Shown one piece after another: positions 1-10,081 of a stretch of DNA of 64,000 nucleotides. This DNA is from an uncultured Vibrio sp. (GTDB lineage Bacteria; Pseudomonadota; Gammaproteobacteria; Enterobacterales; Vibrionaceae), in assembly GCA_947504195.1 (NCBI GenBank), contig CANNGN010000013.1, positions 36,124 to 100,123 on the forward strand, in the 5' to 3' direction. The number at the start of each line of letters is the position of its first letter. Position 1 is the stretch's first letter. The position numbers and the translations under genes are program-made. The notes beneath the pieces are model-generated. The model saw only the letters and a program-made list of their open reading frames with translations, searched no databases and was not told the DNA's origin.

Positions 1-1
1 T

Positions 2-2599
2 TTATACCGCTTGCTGCACAATCACTGAATCCGCTTTATTGGTATAGAAATCCATAGTATGGAAGTTTAAGTAACGATACGTATCAGCAGCCGTAGCATC
101 GATCTGTTTCGCGTACTCTAAGTACTCTTCCATCGTTGGAATTCTACCGATAATAGCACCAACTGCCGCAAGTTCAGCTGACGAAAGGTACACATTCGCA
201 CCCGTACCTAAACGGTTAGGGAAGTTACGTGTAGAAGTCGACATAACTGTTGATTCATCAGCAACTCGAGCTTGGTTACCCATACAGAGCGAACAACCTG
301 GAGTTTCAATACGAACGCCTGCACGTCCAAAGATACCGTAGTAACCTTCAGCAGTAAGTTGGTCTTTATCCATCTTAGTCGGTGGTGCAATCCACAGACG
401 AGTATCCAGTTGACCATTGAACTTCTCTAGCAGTTTACCTGCTGCACGGAAGTGTCCAATGTTGGTCATACAAGAACCGATAAAGACTTCATCAATACTT
501 GTTCCTTGAACTTCAGACAATAAACGAGCGTCGTCTGGGTCATTTGGAGCACATAAGATAGGCTCTTTGATATCAGCAAGATCGATTTCAATAACATGCG
601 CATATTCTGCGTCTTTATCAGCTTCCATCAAGGCTGGATTAGCTAACCAAGATTCCATCGCTTGAATACGGCGTTCAATGGTACGACGATCGCCATAACC
701 TTCAGAAATCATCCACTTCAACATGGTGATATTTGAGTTCAAGTATTCAGAAATTGACTCTTCTGAAAGCTTAACGGTACAACCCGCAGCGCTTCGCTCT
801 GCTGATGCATCTGATAACTCAAAAGCCTGTTCAACAGAAAGGTGTTCAACCCCTTCAATTTCAAGAACACGACCAGAGAATTCATTAATTTTACCGGCTT
901 TTTCTACGGTTAATAAGCCTTGCTGAATACCGTAATACGGAATCGCATGAACTAAATCACGTAGCGTAATACCCGGTTGCATTTCGCCTTTAAATCGAAC
1001 CAGAACTGACTCTGGCATATCCAACGGCATAACACCTGTTGCCGCAGCGAATGCCACTAAACCAGAACCAGCAGGGAAAGAAATACCTAATGGGAAACGA
1101 GTATGCGAGTCACCACCAGTACCAACGGTATCAGGTAATAGCATACGGTTTAACCACGAGTGGATTACACCATCACCTGGACGTAATGCCACCCCACCAC
1201 GATTCATAATAAAATCAGGCAAAGTATGGTGAGTGTTCACATCGATTGGTTTTGGATAAGCAGAGGTATGACAGAAAGACTGCATGACTAAATCAGCAGA
1301 GAAACCAAGACAAGCTAAATCTTTGAGCTCGTCACGTGTCATAGGACCAGTGGTATCTTGAGAACCCACTGTCGCCATTTTCGGCTCACAGTAAGTTCCT
1401 GGGCGAATACCTTCAACACCACATGCTTTACCGACCATTTTCTGTGCTAATGTGAAACCTTTATCACTGTCAGCAACAGGAACTGGACGACGGAATACCG
1501 TTGATGGTTCAAGACCTAGTGCTTCACGAGCACGGTCTGTTAAACCACGACCGATGATCAATGGGATACGACCACCAGCACGAACCTCATCAATTAAGAC
1601 GTCTGTTTTTAGTTCAAACTGAGCTAACTCTTCACCCGTATCATGATTGCAAACTTTGCCTTCAAATGGGTAAACATCGATAACATCACCCATGTTTAGT
1701 TTGGTGACATCAACTTCAATTGGCAATGCACCGGCATCTTCCATTGTATTGAAGAAAATTGGGGCAATTTTACCACCAAGTACATAGCCGCCCGCACGTT
1801 TATTAGGCACGAATGGGATATCATCACCCATAAACCACAATACTGAGTTTGTTGCTGATTTACGCGAAGAACCGGTACCGACAACATCACCCACATAAAC
1901 TAATTGGTGACCTTTCGTTTGAAGGGCTTCAATTTGCTTGATAGGACCGATTGAACCATGTTGATTAGGCTCAATTCCTTCACGTTCATTTTTAAGCATG
2001 GCTAACGCATGGACAGGGATATCTGGACGAGACCATGCATCAGGAGCAGGTGACAGATCATCTGTATTCGTTTCACCTGTTACTTTAAATACGGTTAACG
2101 TTATTTTTTCTTGCAGCGCAGGTTTCGATAAGAACCATTCGGCTTCTGCCCAAGAATTCATAACTTGTTTAGCAAACTCATTTCCAGCTTTCGCTTTTTC
2201 TTCGACATCATAAAACGCATCGAACATTAATAGAGTATGAGACAAGGCCTCAACAGCTGTTGGCGCTAATGCATCGTTATCAAGTAAGCTGACAAGAGGC
2301 TCGATGTTGTAACCACCTTGCATAGTACCTAAAAGCTGAGCCGCTTTTGTTGGGTCTACAAGGGGTGATAATTCTTCACCACGGGTGATCGCCGCCAAGA
2401 AGCCCGCTTTTACATAAGCAGATTCATCAACACCAGGGGGAATGCGATTTTCTAAAAGATCTAGGATAAATGCTTCTTCGCCAGCAGGTGGCGCTTTTAA
2501 TAATTCAACCAGACCGGTGACTTGTTCTACATCTAGGGGTTTAGGTACAACTCCCTCTGCAGCACGCTCTGCGACGTGTTTACGATAGGCTTCGAGCAC
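2..2599 (-). CDS. acnB: Aconitate hydratase B
   Basis: Bifunctional aconitase / 2-methylisocitrate dehydratase of the TCA cycle, converting citrate to isocitrate through cis-aconitate with a [4Fe-4S] cluster. The 865-aa translation follows E. coli AcnB almost residue for residue: N-terminal HEAT-like domain, swivel domain (SRKSAT near residue 240), and C-terminal cluster ligands in GSCMTN (about residue 710) and CSLC (about 770). It starts at a GTG behind a good GAGGAAGAA ribosome binding site and the gene is complete; the stop codon is at the first bases of the window. A TATAAT box on the minus strand at 2638-2633 could be the -10 of a short leader. In E. coli acnB sits next to lpd; here it is about 18 kb away. 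Confidence 0.97.
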   Translation of the reverse strand: MLEAYRKHVAERAAEGVVPKPLDVEQVTGLVELLKAPPAGEEAFILDLLENRIPPGVDESAYVKAGFLAAITRGEELSPLVDPTKAAQLLGTMQGGYNIEPLVSLLDNDALAPTAVEALSHTLLMFDAFYDVEEKAKAGNEFAKQVMNSWAEAEWFLSKPALQEKITLTVFKVTGETNTDDLSPAPDAWSRPDIPVHALAMLKNEREGIEPNQHGSIGPIKQIEALQTKGHQLVYVGDVVGTGSSRKSATNSVLWFMGDDIPFVPNKRAGGYVLGGKIAPIFFNTMEDAGALPIEVDVTKLNMGDVIDVYPFEGKVCNHDTGEELAQFELKTDVLIDEVRAGGRIPLIIGRGLTDRAREALGLEPSTVFRRPVPVADSDKGFTLAQKMVGKACGVEGIRPGTYCEPKMATVGSQDTTGPMTRDELKDLACLGFSADLVMQSFCHTSAYPKPIDVNTHHTLPDFIMNRGGVALRPGDGVIHSWLNRMLLPDTVGTGGDSHTRFPLGISFPAGSGLVAFAAATGVMPLDMPESVLVRFKGEMQPGITLRDLVHAIPYYGIQQGLLTVEKAGKINEFSGRVLEIEGVEHLSVEQAFELSDASAERSAAGCTVKLSEESISEYLNSNITMLKWMISEGYGDRRTIERRIQAMESWLANPALMEADKDAEYAHVIEIDLADIKEPILCAPNDPDDARLLSEVQGTSIDEVFIGSCMTNIGHFRAAGKLLEKFNGQLDTRLWIAPPTKMDKDQLTAEGYYGIFGRAGVRIETPGCSLCMGNQARVADESTVMSTSTRNFPNRLGTGANVYLSSAELAAVGAIIGRIPTMEEYLEYAKQIDATAADTYRYLNFHTMDFYTNKADSVIVQQAV

Positions 2600-2822
2600 G
2601 ACTTCTTCCTCTTTTTGCTGTTGACCCCATTTATTATAGCTTTTAGGGTAAACGTCCTTGGAAACTTGGCGCTCACGGTGAACCTAAATGGTTGCCGAGA
2701 ACTCCAAACTGTCCACCCAGAATAGCAAAGATACGCCTAAATGAAAATGAGTTCACTTGGCGCGGGTCCTCAACTTACGACTAAAGTCTTAGTTCAAGAT
2801 TCGTCAAATACACATTTATTTA

Positions 2823-5168
2823 CTATTTAAAGCTGGCTCCTACGACTAAATAGATCGAGTCATAGCTATTTTCAGTTCGTCCATAGCCGAACATAATCGG
2901 CCCAACCGGTGAGTCAATTCCTGCAAAAAGAGCTCCTGCATTGAATAAAGGCGCCTTCGATAGCGATAAATTAGAACTAGACCATACTCCACCGTACTCA
3001 TAGGAAGCACCTAAATAGACTGGAGAAGTAAACACGCCAAAGTCGTTATCAAACCAGCGATAGCGATAATTCAAACTGGCGTAAGCTTTATTTTGACCAC
3101 TTAGACTGTTACTTGGAATGCCGGAAAGATTCAGAAATCCTCCTATTGATAGCGGATTAATTGGATAATCAAACCGCTTACTATCCAACCTAGATAAGTC
3201 GCCTTGAACCATTAAGGTATGGCGTTCAAAGCTTCTCGCCATAATAGCCGATAAGTTATATTCAGAAACCCACTCGTCTAATCGATTCGAGTTGCTACTA
3301 TCGCTTAATTCCGCTTTATCGTGCGACCGCATAAACTCCATATCAACATACTCGCCATCTCGAGGAAATTTAGAATTATCCAATGTATCGAATTGGTAGC
3401 GTGCATAAACGCCTCTGCGTTGATATTCCATATCACCTTGGGAAGGTAATCTCGCTTCACCGTCGGTAATCCGCATCCCAAATTCAAATTCATCCCAAGG
3501 GTTATATTGATAGCCAAGTGACAACTCACCCACCAACTCGACATAGTTCACCTCAAAATAGTTCTCGGCCGCACTCAAACCAGCAACTTCTACATCTTCA
3601 TCAGAAAACTTACGCAGTTCATTTTGATACTCTAATGAGGTACTTGTGAAAACTTGTTGGTCTAAAGTAAGCGGACGAAAATACTCCAACCCAATACGGC
3701 GATCTGTCCCCATTTCCATTTCAAGCCGCAATTCACTGCCAATAGAATCTAAATCCGTAAAGCTGTTACTCATCCCTACCGAATATCGGCTTTGATCATC
3801 AAAGTCATCTTCTAACGCTAAGCGAAATGTTAAATAATTCGGCCCCCAAGATTTTTCTCGAACATGAACAATTAACTGATCTGAACCACCGGAAGAATCA
3901 ACGTCATAAAAAATCAATTCAAACCGATCTAATGCATACAACTGGCGTATCCGCTGCTCAATCTGTTCAGTAGAAAGTGGCTGGTTGAGAGGAATATCTA
4001 ACATTTCGCTCAATACTGCTTCACTATAGTGACTCTGATTGACCAGTTTGAGTGCGCTAAATTGCCATGTCTTACCTCGAGCAATGGGGTATGCGGCCTG
4101 TTCGATATTATTACGATAATCAGCATAATCAGAAGGTGTCATAGCGAGATTTTCTAAAGAAACGAAGGCTTGTTGAACCGATTCATACCCTTTCTGGTAC
4201 GCTTCATCAAGACGGTCAAACTCTATCGTTTCCATATCGCCAACATCGGGCTTTAAATAAATGTCCCCTTCTAGTAATTCTTCTGCTTGTTTCTGCGAAC
4301 TTTGACGTACTAAATAGTTAGAAAGTTGGTCAGCGACAGTAATGTAAGTGGTGAACTGTTCAGCATTTTTATAATCAGTACTAATATCTACGGCAATGAC
4401 GATGTCTGCTCCCAGCGAACGGGCAACATCCACTGGCATATTATTAGTGACACCGCCATCGACCAATATATGCCCATCAACTTCATAAGGTGGAAGAATA
4501 CTTGGAACAGACATGCTTGCCATAAAAGCATCCACCAAGTAGCCACTGTCTAAAATAAATGGCTCTAAGTTCACTATATCGGTTGCCACCGCACGGTAGC
4601 GAATCGGTAATTCATCAAATGAATTGAGACGAGGGATATGACCCGCAGCCTGACGGATGAGGCGCAACATATTTTGCCCCTGAATGACGCCTTTAGGTAC
4701 ACGAATATCAAGTGAATCATAACGAAAACCAAGATCAGCATCTAATTGATAGCGATCTTCAAATTCTTTTTCCCGAACATGGCGTAAACCTCGATCAACT
4801 TGATCACGATAACCGCTATTCCAATCCACCTGACCAATATGTTCGTGGATCTGCTCTGCGGTTTGACCACTGGCATATAAACCACCGACATAGGCCCCCA
4901 TACTGGCTCCGGTGATAATATCAATCGGAATGTGCATCTCTTCAAGTGCTTGCAAAACACCAACATGAGCAGCTCCTTTTGCTCCCCCTCCCGCTAGAAC
5001 TAACGCAATAACAGGACGCTCGCTAGGCTTGCGTGCTTGTATGGATGCATCGTCGTTCACTGTCGCCATAGCAGTCGTCATTGATCCCAATATTGAGAGA
5101 CTTACCAACCATACAGCTCGCAACCCATGTTTTCCCATCATCAAGATTTTAGTTCCGTTCAGGTTCAT
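2823..5168 (-). CDS. Patatin-like phospholipase fused to an outer-membrane barrel (PlpD-like)
   Basis: Likely a type Vd autotransporter-like esterase. The signal peptide ends near AMA (about residue 35). The patatin domain follows, with the GGGAKG oxyanion-hole glycine motif, the nucleophile elbow GASMG (Ser about 89) and the DGG motif with the dyad Asp (about 237). A POTRA-like segment and a BamA-type beta-barrel ending in a phenylalanine-lysine tail come next. The protein is therefore predicted to be in the outer membrane with the lipase domain outside or periplasmic. The start is uncertain: in-frame GTG codons at 5183 and 5177, ATG at 5168 and ATG pairs near 5141/5138 all lack a strong ribosome binding site. 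ATG 5168 lies just after the mrcB stop codon and suggests co-transcription. Substrate unknown. Confidence 0.85.
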   Translation of the reverse strand: MNLNGTKILMMGKHGLRAVWLVSLSILGSMTTAMATVNDDASIQARKPSERPVIALVLAGGGAKGAAHVGVLQALEEMHIPIDIITGASMGAYVGGLYASGQTAEQIHEHIGQVDWNSGYRDQVDRGLRHVREKEFEDRYQLDADLGFRYDSLDIRVPKGVIQGQNMLRLIRQAAGHIPRLNSFDELPIRYRAVATDIVNLEPFILDSGYLVDAFMASMSVPSILPPYEVDGHILVDGGVTNNMPVDVARSLGADIVIAVDISTDYKNAEQFTTYITVADQLSNYLVRQSSQKQAEELLEGDIYLKPDVGDMETIEFDRLDEAYQKGYESVQQAFVSLENLAMTPSDYADYRNNIEQAAYPIARGKTWQFSALKLVNQSHYSEAVLSEMLDIPLNQPLSTEQIEQRIRQLYALDRFELIFYDVDSSGGSDQLIVHVREKSWGPNYLTFRLALEDDFDDQSRYSVGMSNSFTDLDSIGSELRLEMEMGTDRRIGLEYFRPLTLDQQVFTSTSLEYQNELRKFSDEDVEVAGLSAAENYFEVNYVELVGELSLGYQYNPWDEFEFGMRITDGEARLPSQGDMEYQRRGVYARYQFDTLDNSKFPRDGEYVDMEFMRSHDKAELSDSSNSNRLDEWVSEYNLSAIMARSFERHTLMVQGDLSRLDSKRFDYPINPLSIGGFLNLSGIPSNSLSGQNKAYASLNYRYRWFDNDFGVFTSPVYLGASYEYGGVWSSSNLSLSKAPLFNAGALFAGIDSPVGPIMFGYGRTENSYDSIYLVVGASFK

Positions 5169-5176
5169 TCGTAGCA

Positions 5177-7552
5177 CTACCACTTAAATAACTTTTTAAT
5201 CCAACCGCTTGGTGTTTTCTGCTTTTGACACGCTTGTTGATAAACACCATCTTCATCCCAGATGGGTAACTTAAAGTCGTTGCTGCAATCTAAGGTTAAT
5301 CCACCACTTTTATTTTGGGAAAAACCGAACATTGAGATTCCGTTTGGCCATGGCAGCGATAATACGACCGCTCCGCGCTTGGCCAAGTAATTTGAATAGA
5401 CCCGTTGAGCGCCCGTTGCACCGGTTAAGCCTGTTGATTTATTGTCATCTCGGCCAACCCAAATAGTCGTGACTTCCCGACCATCAACACCAACAAACCA
5501 ACTGTCTCTAGTATCATTGCTGGTTCCAGTTTTTCCAGCTAAGCCAGCGGAAGGGAAACGCGTATTTAACGCTCTTCCCGTTCCTTCTAATACCGCTCGT
5601 TTCATCGCATAAGTCGTCAACCATGCAGCTTGCTGTCGCACAGATTGAGAGCTTTTAGGTAATGATTGATAGAGCACGTTACCATCAACATCAACCACAG
5701 AACGCAATGCCGACAATCTCGATCGTTTTCCAGAATTGGTTATCGTTTGATAGAGCTGAGCAACTTGAATTGGAGCGAGACTAAACGCCCCAAGGAACAT
5801 AGACGGAACCGAGCGTAATTCCTGGCTATCCATGCCCAACGCAACCAAGGTTTTACTAACTTCATCAATGGTGACTTGCATCCCTAAATCGACTGTAGGG
5901 ACATTAATGGATTTTGCCAAACCCAAGTAAAGTGGTACTTCTCCTCGAAATTTACGATCAAAGTTCTGCGGTGACCACACCTCACCATCATTGGATTTCA
6001 ATGCAATAGGTTTATCAGATAATGTTGTTGCCAAAGTATATTTTTGGGGATCACTCAATGCCGTCAAATACACCGCAGGTTTCGCCAATGAACCAATTTG
6101 TCGACTCGCATTTAGAGCACGATTAAACCCATCATATCCTACCGTTTTCCCGCCAACGATAGCTCGAATCTCACCACTATGACGATCAACAGCCACCGCC
6201 GCAGATTCCAATTGTGCAGAGCCTAATTGAGGGATGGTTTTTGATACCGCTTGTTCGAGTTCAAATTGTGAAACCGGGTCGAGCGTTGTAAAGACTTTTA
6301 GCCCTTTATCAGATTCAAAGGAATCGCCGACCTGCTGTTTCAATTCAATGGCAACTTGCTGGAAATAGGCAGGCTGACGCTGAGCAATACTTGGGTTTTT
6401 AACCACATCTAATGGACGCTCAACAGCCATTGCGTATTGTTTTGCGGTAAGAATATCGTGGTCCATCATCAGTCTTAAAACCAGATCACGGCGCTTTTTC
6501 GCTCGTTCAGGAGAGCGCACTGGATTATAGTATGAAGGCCCTTTAACCATTCCCACCAACAAAGCAAGTTGATCTATTCTCAACTCTTGCAAAGGTTGTC
6601 CGAAGTAAAGTCGAGAAGCAAGACCGAAACCATGAATCGCTTGGGCACCGCTCTGCCCTAAATACACTTCATTCAAGTAACCTTCTAAAATTCGATCTTT
6701 GCTGTAGCGGTAATCAATAATCAGTGCCATTAAAGCTTCGCGGAACTTACGCCATAACGACCGTTCGCTGGTCAAAAATAGGTTTTTAGCTAGCTGTTGA
6801 GTTAATGTACTCCCGCCTTGAACCGTTCGTCCTGCTTTAAAGTTTACAACGGCCGCTCGAGCAATCGCGAAAGGAGCAATACCATCATGCTGATAGAAGT
6901 TACGATCTTCAGTGGTCAACAACGCATCCACCATCACTTCAGGAAATTGCTCTCTATGTAGGAATAGTCTCTGCTCTTCGCTGTTTTTTTCTAACATTCC
7001 TAGTAACTTGGGTTCAATACGTAAAAAACCCATATCTCCACGGCTTTCTAACGATTGAATACGCATCAACTCGTTACCATCAAAATGGAGCATCACATGA
7101 CGTTCTGGCTCTGATGCATCGGAAAATTCAAACGGTCGCCGAATCAGCTCAATTCGTGTCGCTGAAGACGAATACTCCCCCGCATAACGTGGTTGCGTTA
7201 CCTTGCGGTAATTGAGTACATCCAATTCTTGTCGAACTTCCTTCAGACTGATTTCATCACCAGGAGATAAGGTCAGTATGCGTGAATATACAACTGTTGG
7301 AAGCTTGAAGAGCTGCCCAGAAAAGCGCTGCTTAACAATATCGTCTAAATAAAAACCATAAAATACCAAGATCGTAAACCCAACTACCCCTAATTTCCAG
7401 GCAACGCTCCAGCTTTTCCTCAACCAACCGCGAGGCTTTTTGTCTTGCCCTTTTTTCTTCGAAGTACCAGATTTACTCTGCGTTTTTGAACTGCGTTTAG
7501 GTGTACTTTTTGACGTCGCTGAGCCACGAGTTGTCGGTTTCTTATCTGTCAT
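5177..7552 (-). CDS. mrcB: Penicillin-binding protein 1B (bifunctional peptidoglycan synthase)
   Basis: Class A penicillin-binding protein that polymerises lipid II and cross-links peptidoglycan. It has a Lys/Ser/Thr-rich cytoplasmic tail (residues 1-45), one membrane anchor (about 50-70) and a UB2H-like domain. The GT51 transglycosylase follows (EDRNFYQHDG, then TLTQQLAKN), then the transpeptidase with SLAK (catalytic Ser 488) and KTGTS (Lys 674). The 791-aa length is normal for PBP1B. Its start codon overlaps the hrpB stop codon as TGATG, so translation is probably coupled, and the patatin gene follows immediately. The gene order hrpB-mrcB is the same as in E. coli. Confidence 0.97.
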   Translation of the reverse strand: MTDKKPTTRGSATSKSTPKRSSKTQSKSGTSKKKGQDKKPRGWLRKSWSVAWKLGVVGFTILVFYGFYLDDIVKQRFSGQLFKLPTVVYSRILTLSPGDEISLKEVRQELDVLNYRKVTQPRYAGEYSSSATRIELIRRPFEFSDASEPERHVMLHFDGNELMRIQSLESRGDMGFLRIEPKLLGMLEKNSEEQRLFLHREQFPEVMVDALLTTEDRNFYQHDGIAPFAIARAAVVNFKAGRTVQGGSTLTQQLAKNLFLTSERSLWRKFREALMALIIDYRYSKDRILEGYLNEVYLGQSGAQAIHGFGLASRLYFGQPLQELRIDQLALLVGMVKGPSYYNPVRSPERAKKRRDLVLRLMMDHDILTAKQYAMAVERPLDVVKNPSIAQRQPAYFQQVAIELKQQVGDSFESDKGLKVFTTLDPVSQFELEQAVSKTIPQLGSAQLESAAVAVDRHSGEIRAIVGGKTVGYDGFNRALNASRQIGSLAKPAVYLTALSDPQKYTLATTLSDKPIALKSNDGEVWSPQNFDRKFRGEVPLYLGLAKSINVPTVDLGMQVTIDEVSKTLVALGMDSQELRSVPSMFLGAFSLAPIQVAQLYQTITNSGKRSRLSALRSVVDVDGNVLYQSLPKSSQSVRQQAAWLTTYAMKRAVLEGTGRALNTRFPSAGLAGKTGTSNDTRDSWFVGVDGREVTTIWVGRDDNKSTGLTGATGAQRVYSNYLAKRGAVVLSLPWPNGISMFGFSQNKSGGLTLDCSNDFKLPIWDEDGVYQQACQKQKTPSGWIKKLFKW

Positions 7553-10059
7553 CAGTTAAAGTGCCGCTTTGTTTTAGTGGTTGCAATATGATTAGCAGGA
7601 TCATCAGGCCAAACATGCTTGGGATACCGCCCTTTCATCTCTTTTTGTACTTCCTTGTAAGATCCTGCCCAAAATGCCGCTAAATCTTGAGTTAATTGAA
7701 TCGGCCGCTGAGCCGGTGATAGCAACTCAAGCAATAATCGCTTTGATCCTTGTGCAATTACTGGTGAAGTTTGTTCCCCATACACCTCTTGGATTCGAAC
7801 CGAGAGTGTTGGTTCCGATCCCACTCTATATCGAATCGCTTTATGAGTTCCAGTCGGCAGTCTCCATTTAGGGGGCAGCCATTGGTCCAGTTGTTGATTT
7901 AAAGGCCAACCGAGATAAGCTTTGAGCGCTTCTGCATGAGGAAGGTTACTCAATTGTTTAGCAGTACGAACATTATTCATATAAGGCTCTAACCAAACTT
8001 CAAGGTTTTCCAATAATCCAGATTCATTAAACTCTGGCCAAGGTTCATTTGGGAGCCACTCAACAGCGCACCGTACTCTCTCAAGCCATTCGATAGTGGT
8101 TTGATTCAAATTTAATACAGATAAGCCATAGCGGCGAACATAATTTAGCAAAGCTTGTGTTATTTTTTCTTGGTCAGGTTCCTGCGATAGACGAGTAGTT
8201 AGCACTAACTGACCGCACATAACTCGTTGTTCCGCAATCAAACGACCTCGCTTTTCATCCCAATCGAGATGATCAACCTCCTTGGTTAAATGCGTCAAGT
8301 ATTCCATTAATTCAGATAAAGAGATGTCACTCGCCAATTGAATTTGACTGTCGGCTCCGTGATGTCTCATCAAGTCACACACCACAAGATAACTTGCCTG
8401 AGAGAAAAGGAATTCCTGACGTAGCTTAGCCCCATGACCATTGGCCAGTTTAAATTCGGAGCTTTCTGAACGGCCTCGACGTTGCGCGATTCTATCGGGA
8501 AACGCTAAAGCCGCCGCAAGTCTTAAACACTGCTCATCCACTTTAGATAACTCAAACGATACATTGAGTTTGCGTGCTAACTGTTTAGATCGAGTCATCA
8601 GGCGCTGACGTTTGCTGTGTTTACCTTGTTGCCACAAATGGAATGCCATCGTTAAATCGGTACAATTAAAGTCGGGCTCTTCAATTAACACCGCACATGC
8701 GATAGCACTCACCATCCCTTTACTTCCCAACAGTCTTGATTGCAATAGCATACTAGCCAAACGAGGGTCTATTCCGAGCTGATACGCTTGCTGCCCCATA
8801 GTGGTCAATTGATGCTGCTGATCAATCAAACCGAGAGTAATAAGCAATTCTCTACTACGTTCAATCAACGCTTGCGGTGGTGTGTCGAGCCAGTTTAATT
8901 CTTTTACATCTCGTACTCCCCAGTTGGATAACTCCAATGCAGTACTAGTGAGATCAGAATGTAAAATATCAGGGACAGGTACTCTGGTTTGTTGTTGATA
9001 TTGAGATTCAGAATATAACCGAACACAAATACCAGGTTCAATTCGCCCCGCTCGACCAGCACGTTGTTGGGCTGAAGATTGTGCTATTCGAACTTGCTCT
9101 AGCCTGGTTACGCCACTTACCGGATCAAAACGAGCATGTCGCTCTAACCCCGAATCAACCACGACTCGAACCCCTTCTATCGTTAGCGATGTTTCGGCTA
9201 CATTTGTTGCCAATACCACTTTTCGCAGCCTAGATGTCACGGGTTTGATTGCTCGTTGCTGCTCTTGAAAACTAAGTTGGCCATAAAGAGGGGCGATGAC
9301 AATATCATCACGACCAGATAAAGAGTCATTCAATGCCGCTTCTACGCGTTTTATAGAAGAAATACCGGGTAAAAAAGCGAGAATAGAGCCGGTCTCACTA
9401 TCGCATAATGACGTGATTTTTTGCGCCATTTTAATGAATACATCATCGTTGGGATTGAGTGGCGCGTATCGAACTTCAATCGGATACGACCGCCCTTCGC
9501 ACTCGATCATCAATGCTTCTGGCAACAAATTCTGGAGCGCATCACCATCTAATGTTGCTGACATCACCACCAACTTCAGGTCATCTCGCAAAGCTGTTTG
9601 AACTTCGAGCGATAAGGCTAACGCTAAATCTGCATGCAAACTGCGTTCATGGAATTCATCAAATATAATGACCTCAACACCGTTCAATTCAGGATCATCT
9701 TGGATCATCCGAGTGAGTACACCTTCAGTGACGATTTCTAACTGAGTTTGGTCACTCACCTTACTTTCACCTTTTATTCGATAACCTACCCGTTGCCCAA
9801 CTTCTTGATTAAGCTGAGCGGCAACATAGTTAGCTATCGATTTAGCGGCCAAACGTCGAGGTTCGAGCATGATAATCTTGCCCGTTACGGTATCGCTACG
9901 TAACAAAGCTAAAGGAAAATAGGTCGATTTACCCGCTCCGGGCGCTGCTTGCAAGATAATCTGAGGGTGTGATTGGATACCAGAAATTAACTGAGGGATC
10001 ACTGACTCGATAGGCAATTGTTGCAAAGCAAACCCCTTATGATTTAATGAAGCAATCAT
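7552..10059 (-). CDS. hrpB: ATP-dependent helicase HrpB
   Basis: DEAH-box RNA helicase of the HrpB family. Visible motifs: Walker A APGAGKST, DEFHER (motif II), SAT (motif III) and QRAGRAGR (motif VI), followed by the HA2 and HrpB C-terminal domains. Cellular substrate is not well known in the family. The frame is open to an ATG at 10122, but that start would run into the divergent sfsA gene. Similarity to E. coli HrpB begins at LQQLPIESVIPQL, so the ATG at 10059 (about 835 aa) is preferred, although no strong ribosome binding site is seen there. It is followed by mrcB in a TGATG overlap. Confidence 0.93.
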   Translation of the reverse strand: MIASLNHKGFALQQLPIESVIPQLISGIQSHPQIILQAAPGAGKSTYFPLALLRSDTVTGKIIMLEPRRLAAKSIANYVAAQLNQEVGQRVGYRIKGESKVSDQTQLEIVTEGVLTRMIQDDPELNGVEVIIFDEFHERSLHADLALALSLEVQTALRDDLKLVVMSATLDGDALQNLLPEALMIECEGRSYPIEVRYAPLNPNDDVFIKMAQKITSLCDSETGSILAFLPGISSIKRVEAALNDSLSGRDDIVIAPLYGQLSFQEQQRAIKPVTSRLRKVVLATNVAETSLTIEGVRVVVDSGLERHARFDPVSGVTRLEQVRIAQSSAQQRAGRAGRIEPGICVRLYSESQYQQQTRVPVPDILHSDLTSTALELSNWGVRDVKELNWLDTPPQALIERSRELLITLGLIDQQHQLTTMGQQAYQLGIDPRLASMLLQSRLLGSKGMVSAIACAVLIEEPDFNCTDLTMAFHLWQQGKHSKRQRLMTRSKQLARKLNVSFELSKVDEQCLRLAAALAFPDRIAQRRGRSESSEFKLANGHGAKLRQEFLFSQASYLVVCDLMRHHGADSQIQLASDISLSELMEYLTHLTKEVDHLDWDEKRGRLIAEQRVMCGQLVLTTRLSQEPDQEKITQALLNYVRRYGLSVLNLNQTTIEWLERVRCAVEWLPNEPWPEFNESGLLENLEVWLEPYMNNVRTAKQLSNLPHAEALKAYLGWPLNQQLDQWLPPKWRLPTGTHKAIRYRVGSEPTLSVRIQEVYGEQTSPVIAQGSKRLLLELLSPAQRPIQLTQDLAAFWAGSYKEVQKEMKGRYPKHVWPDDPANHIATTKTKRHFN

Positions 10060-10081
10060 TGTACATAAAAACAGTAGATAA

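Noticed and set aside
9296..9668. Open frames of 101 and 69 codons on the plus strand opposite hrpB
   Set aside because: Antisense shadows of a well-conserved helicase gene, with no ribosome binding site or recognisable domain.
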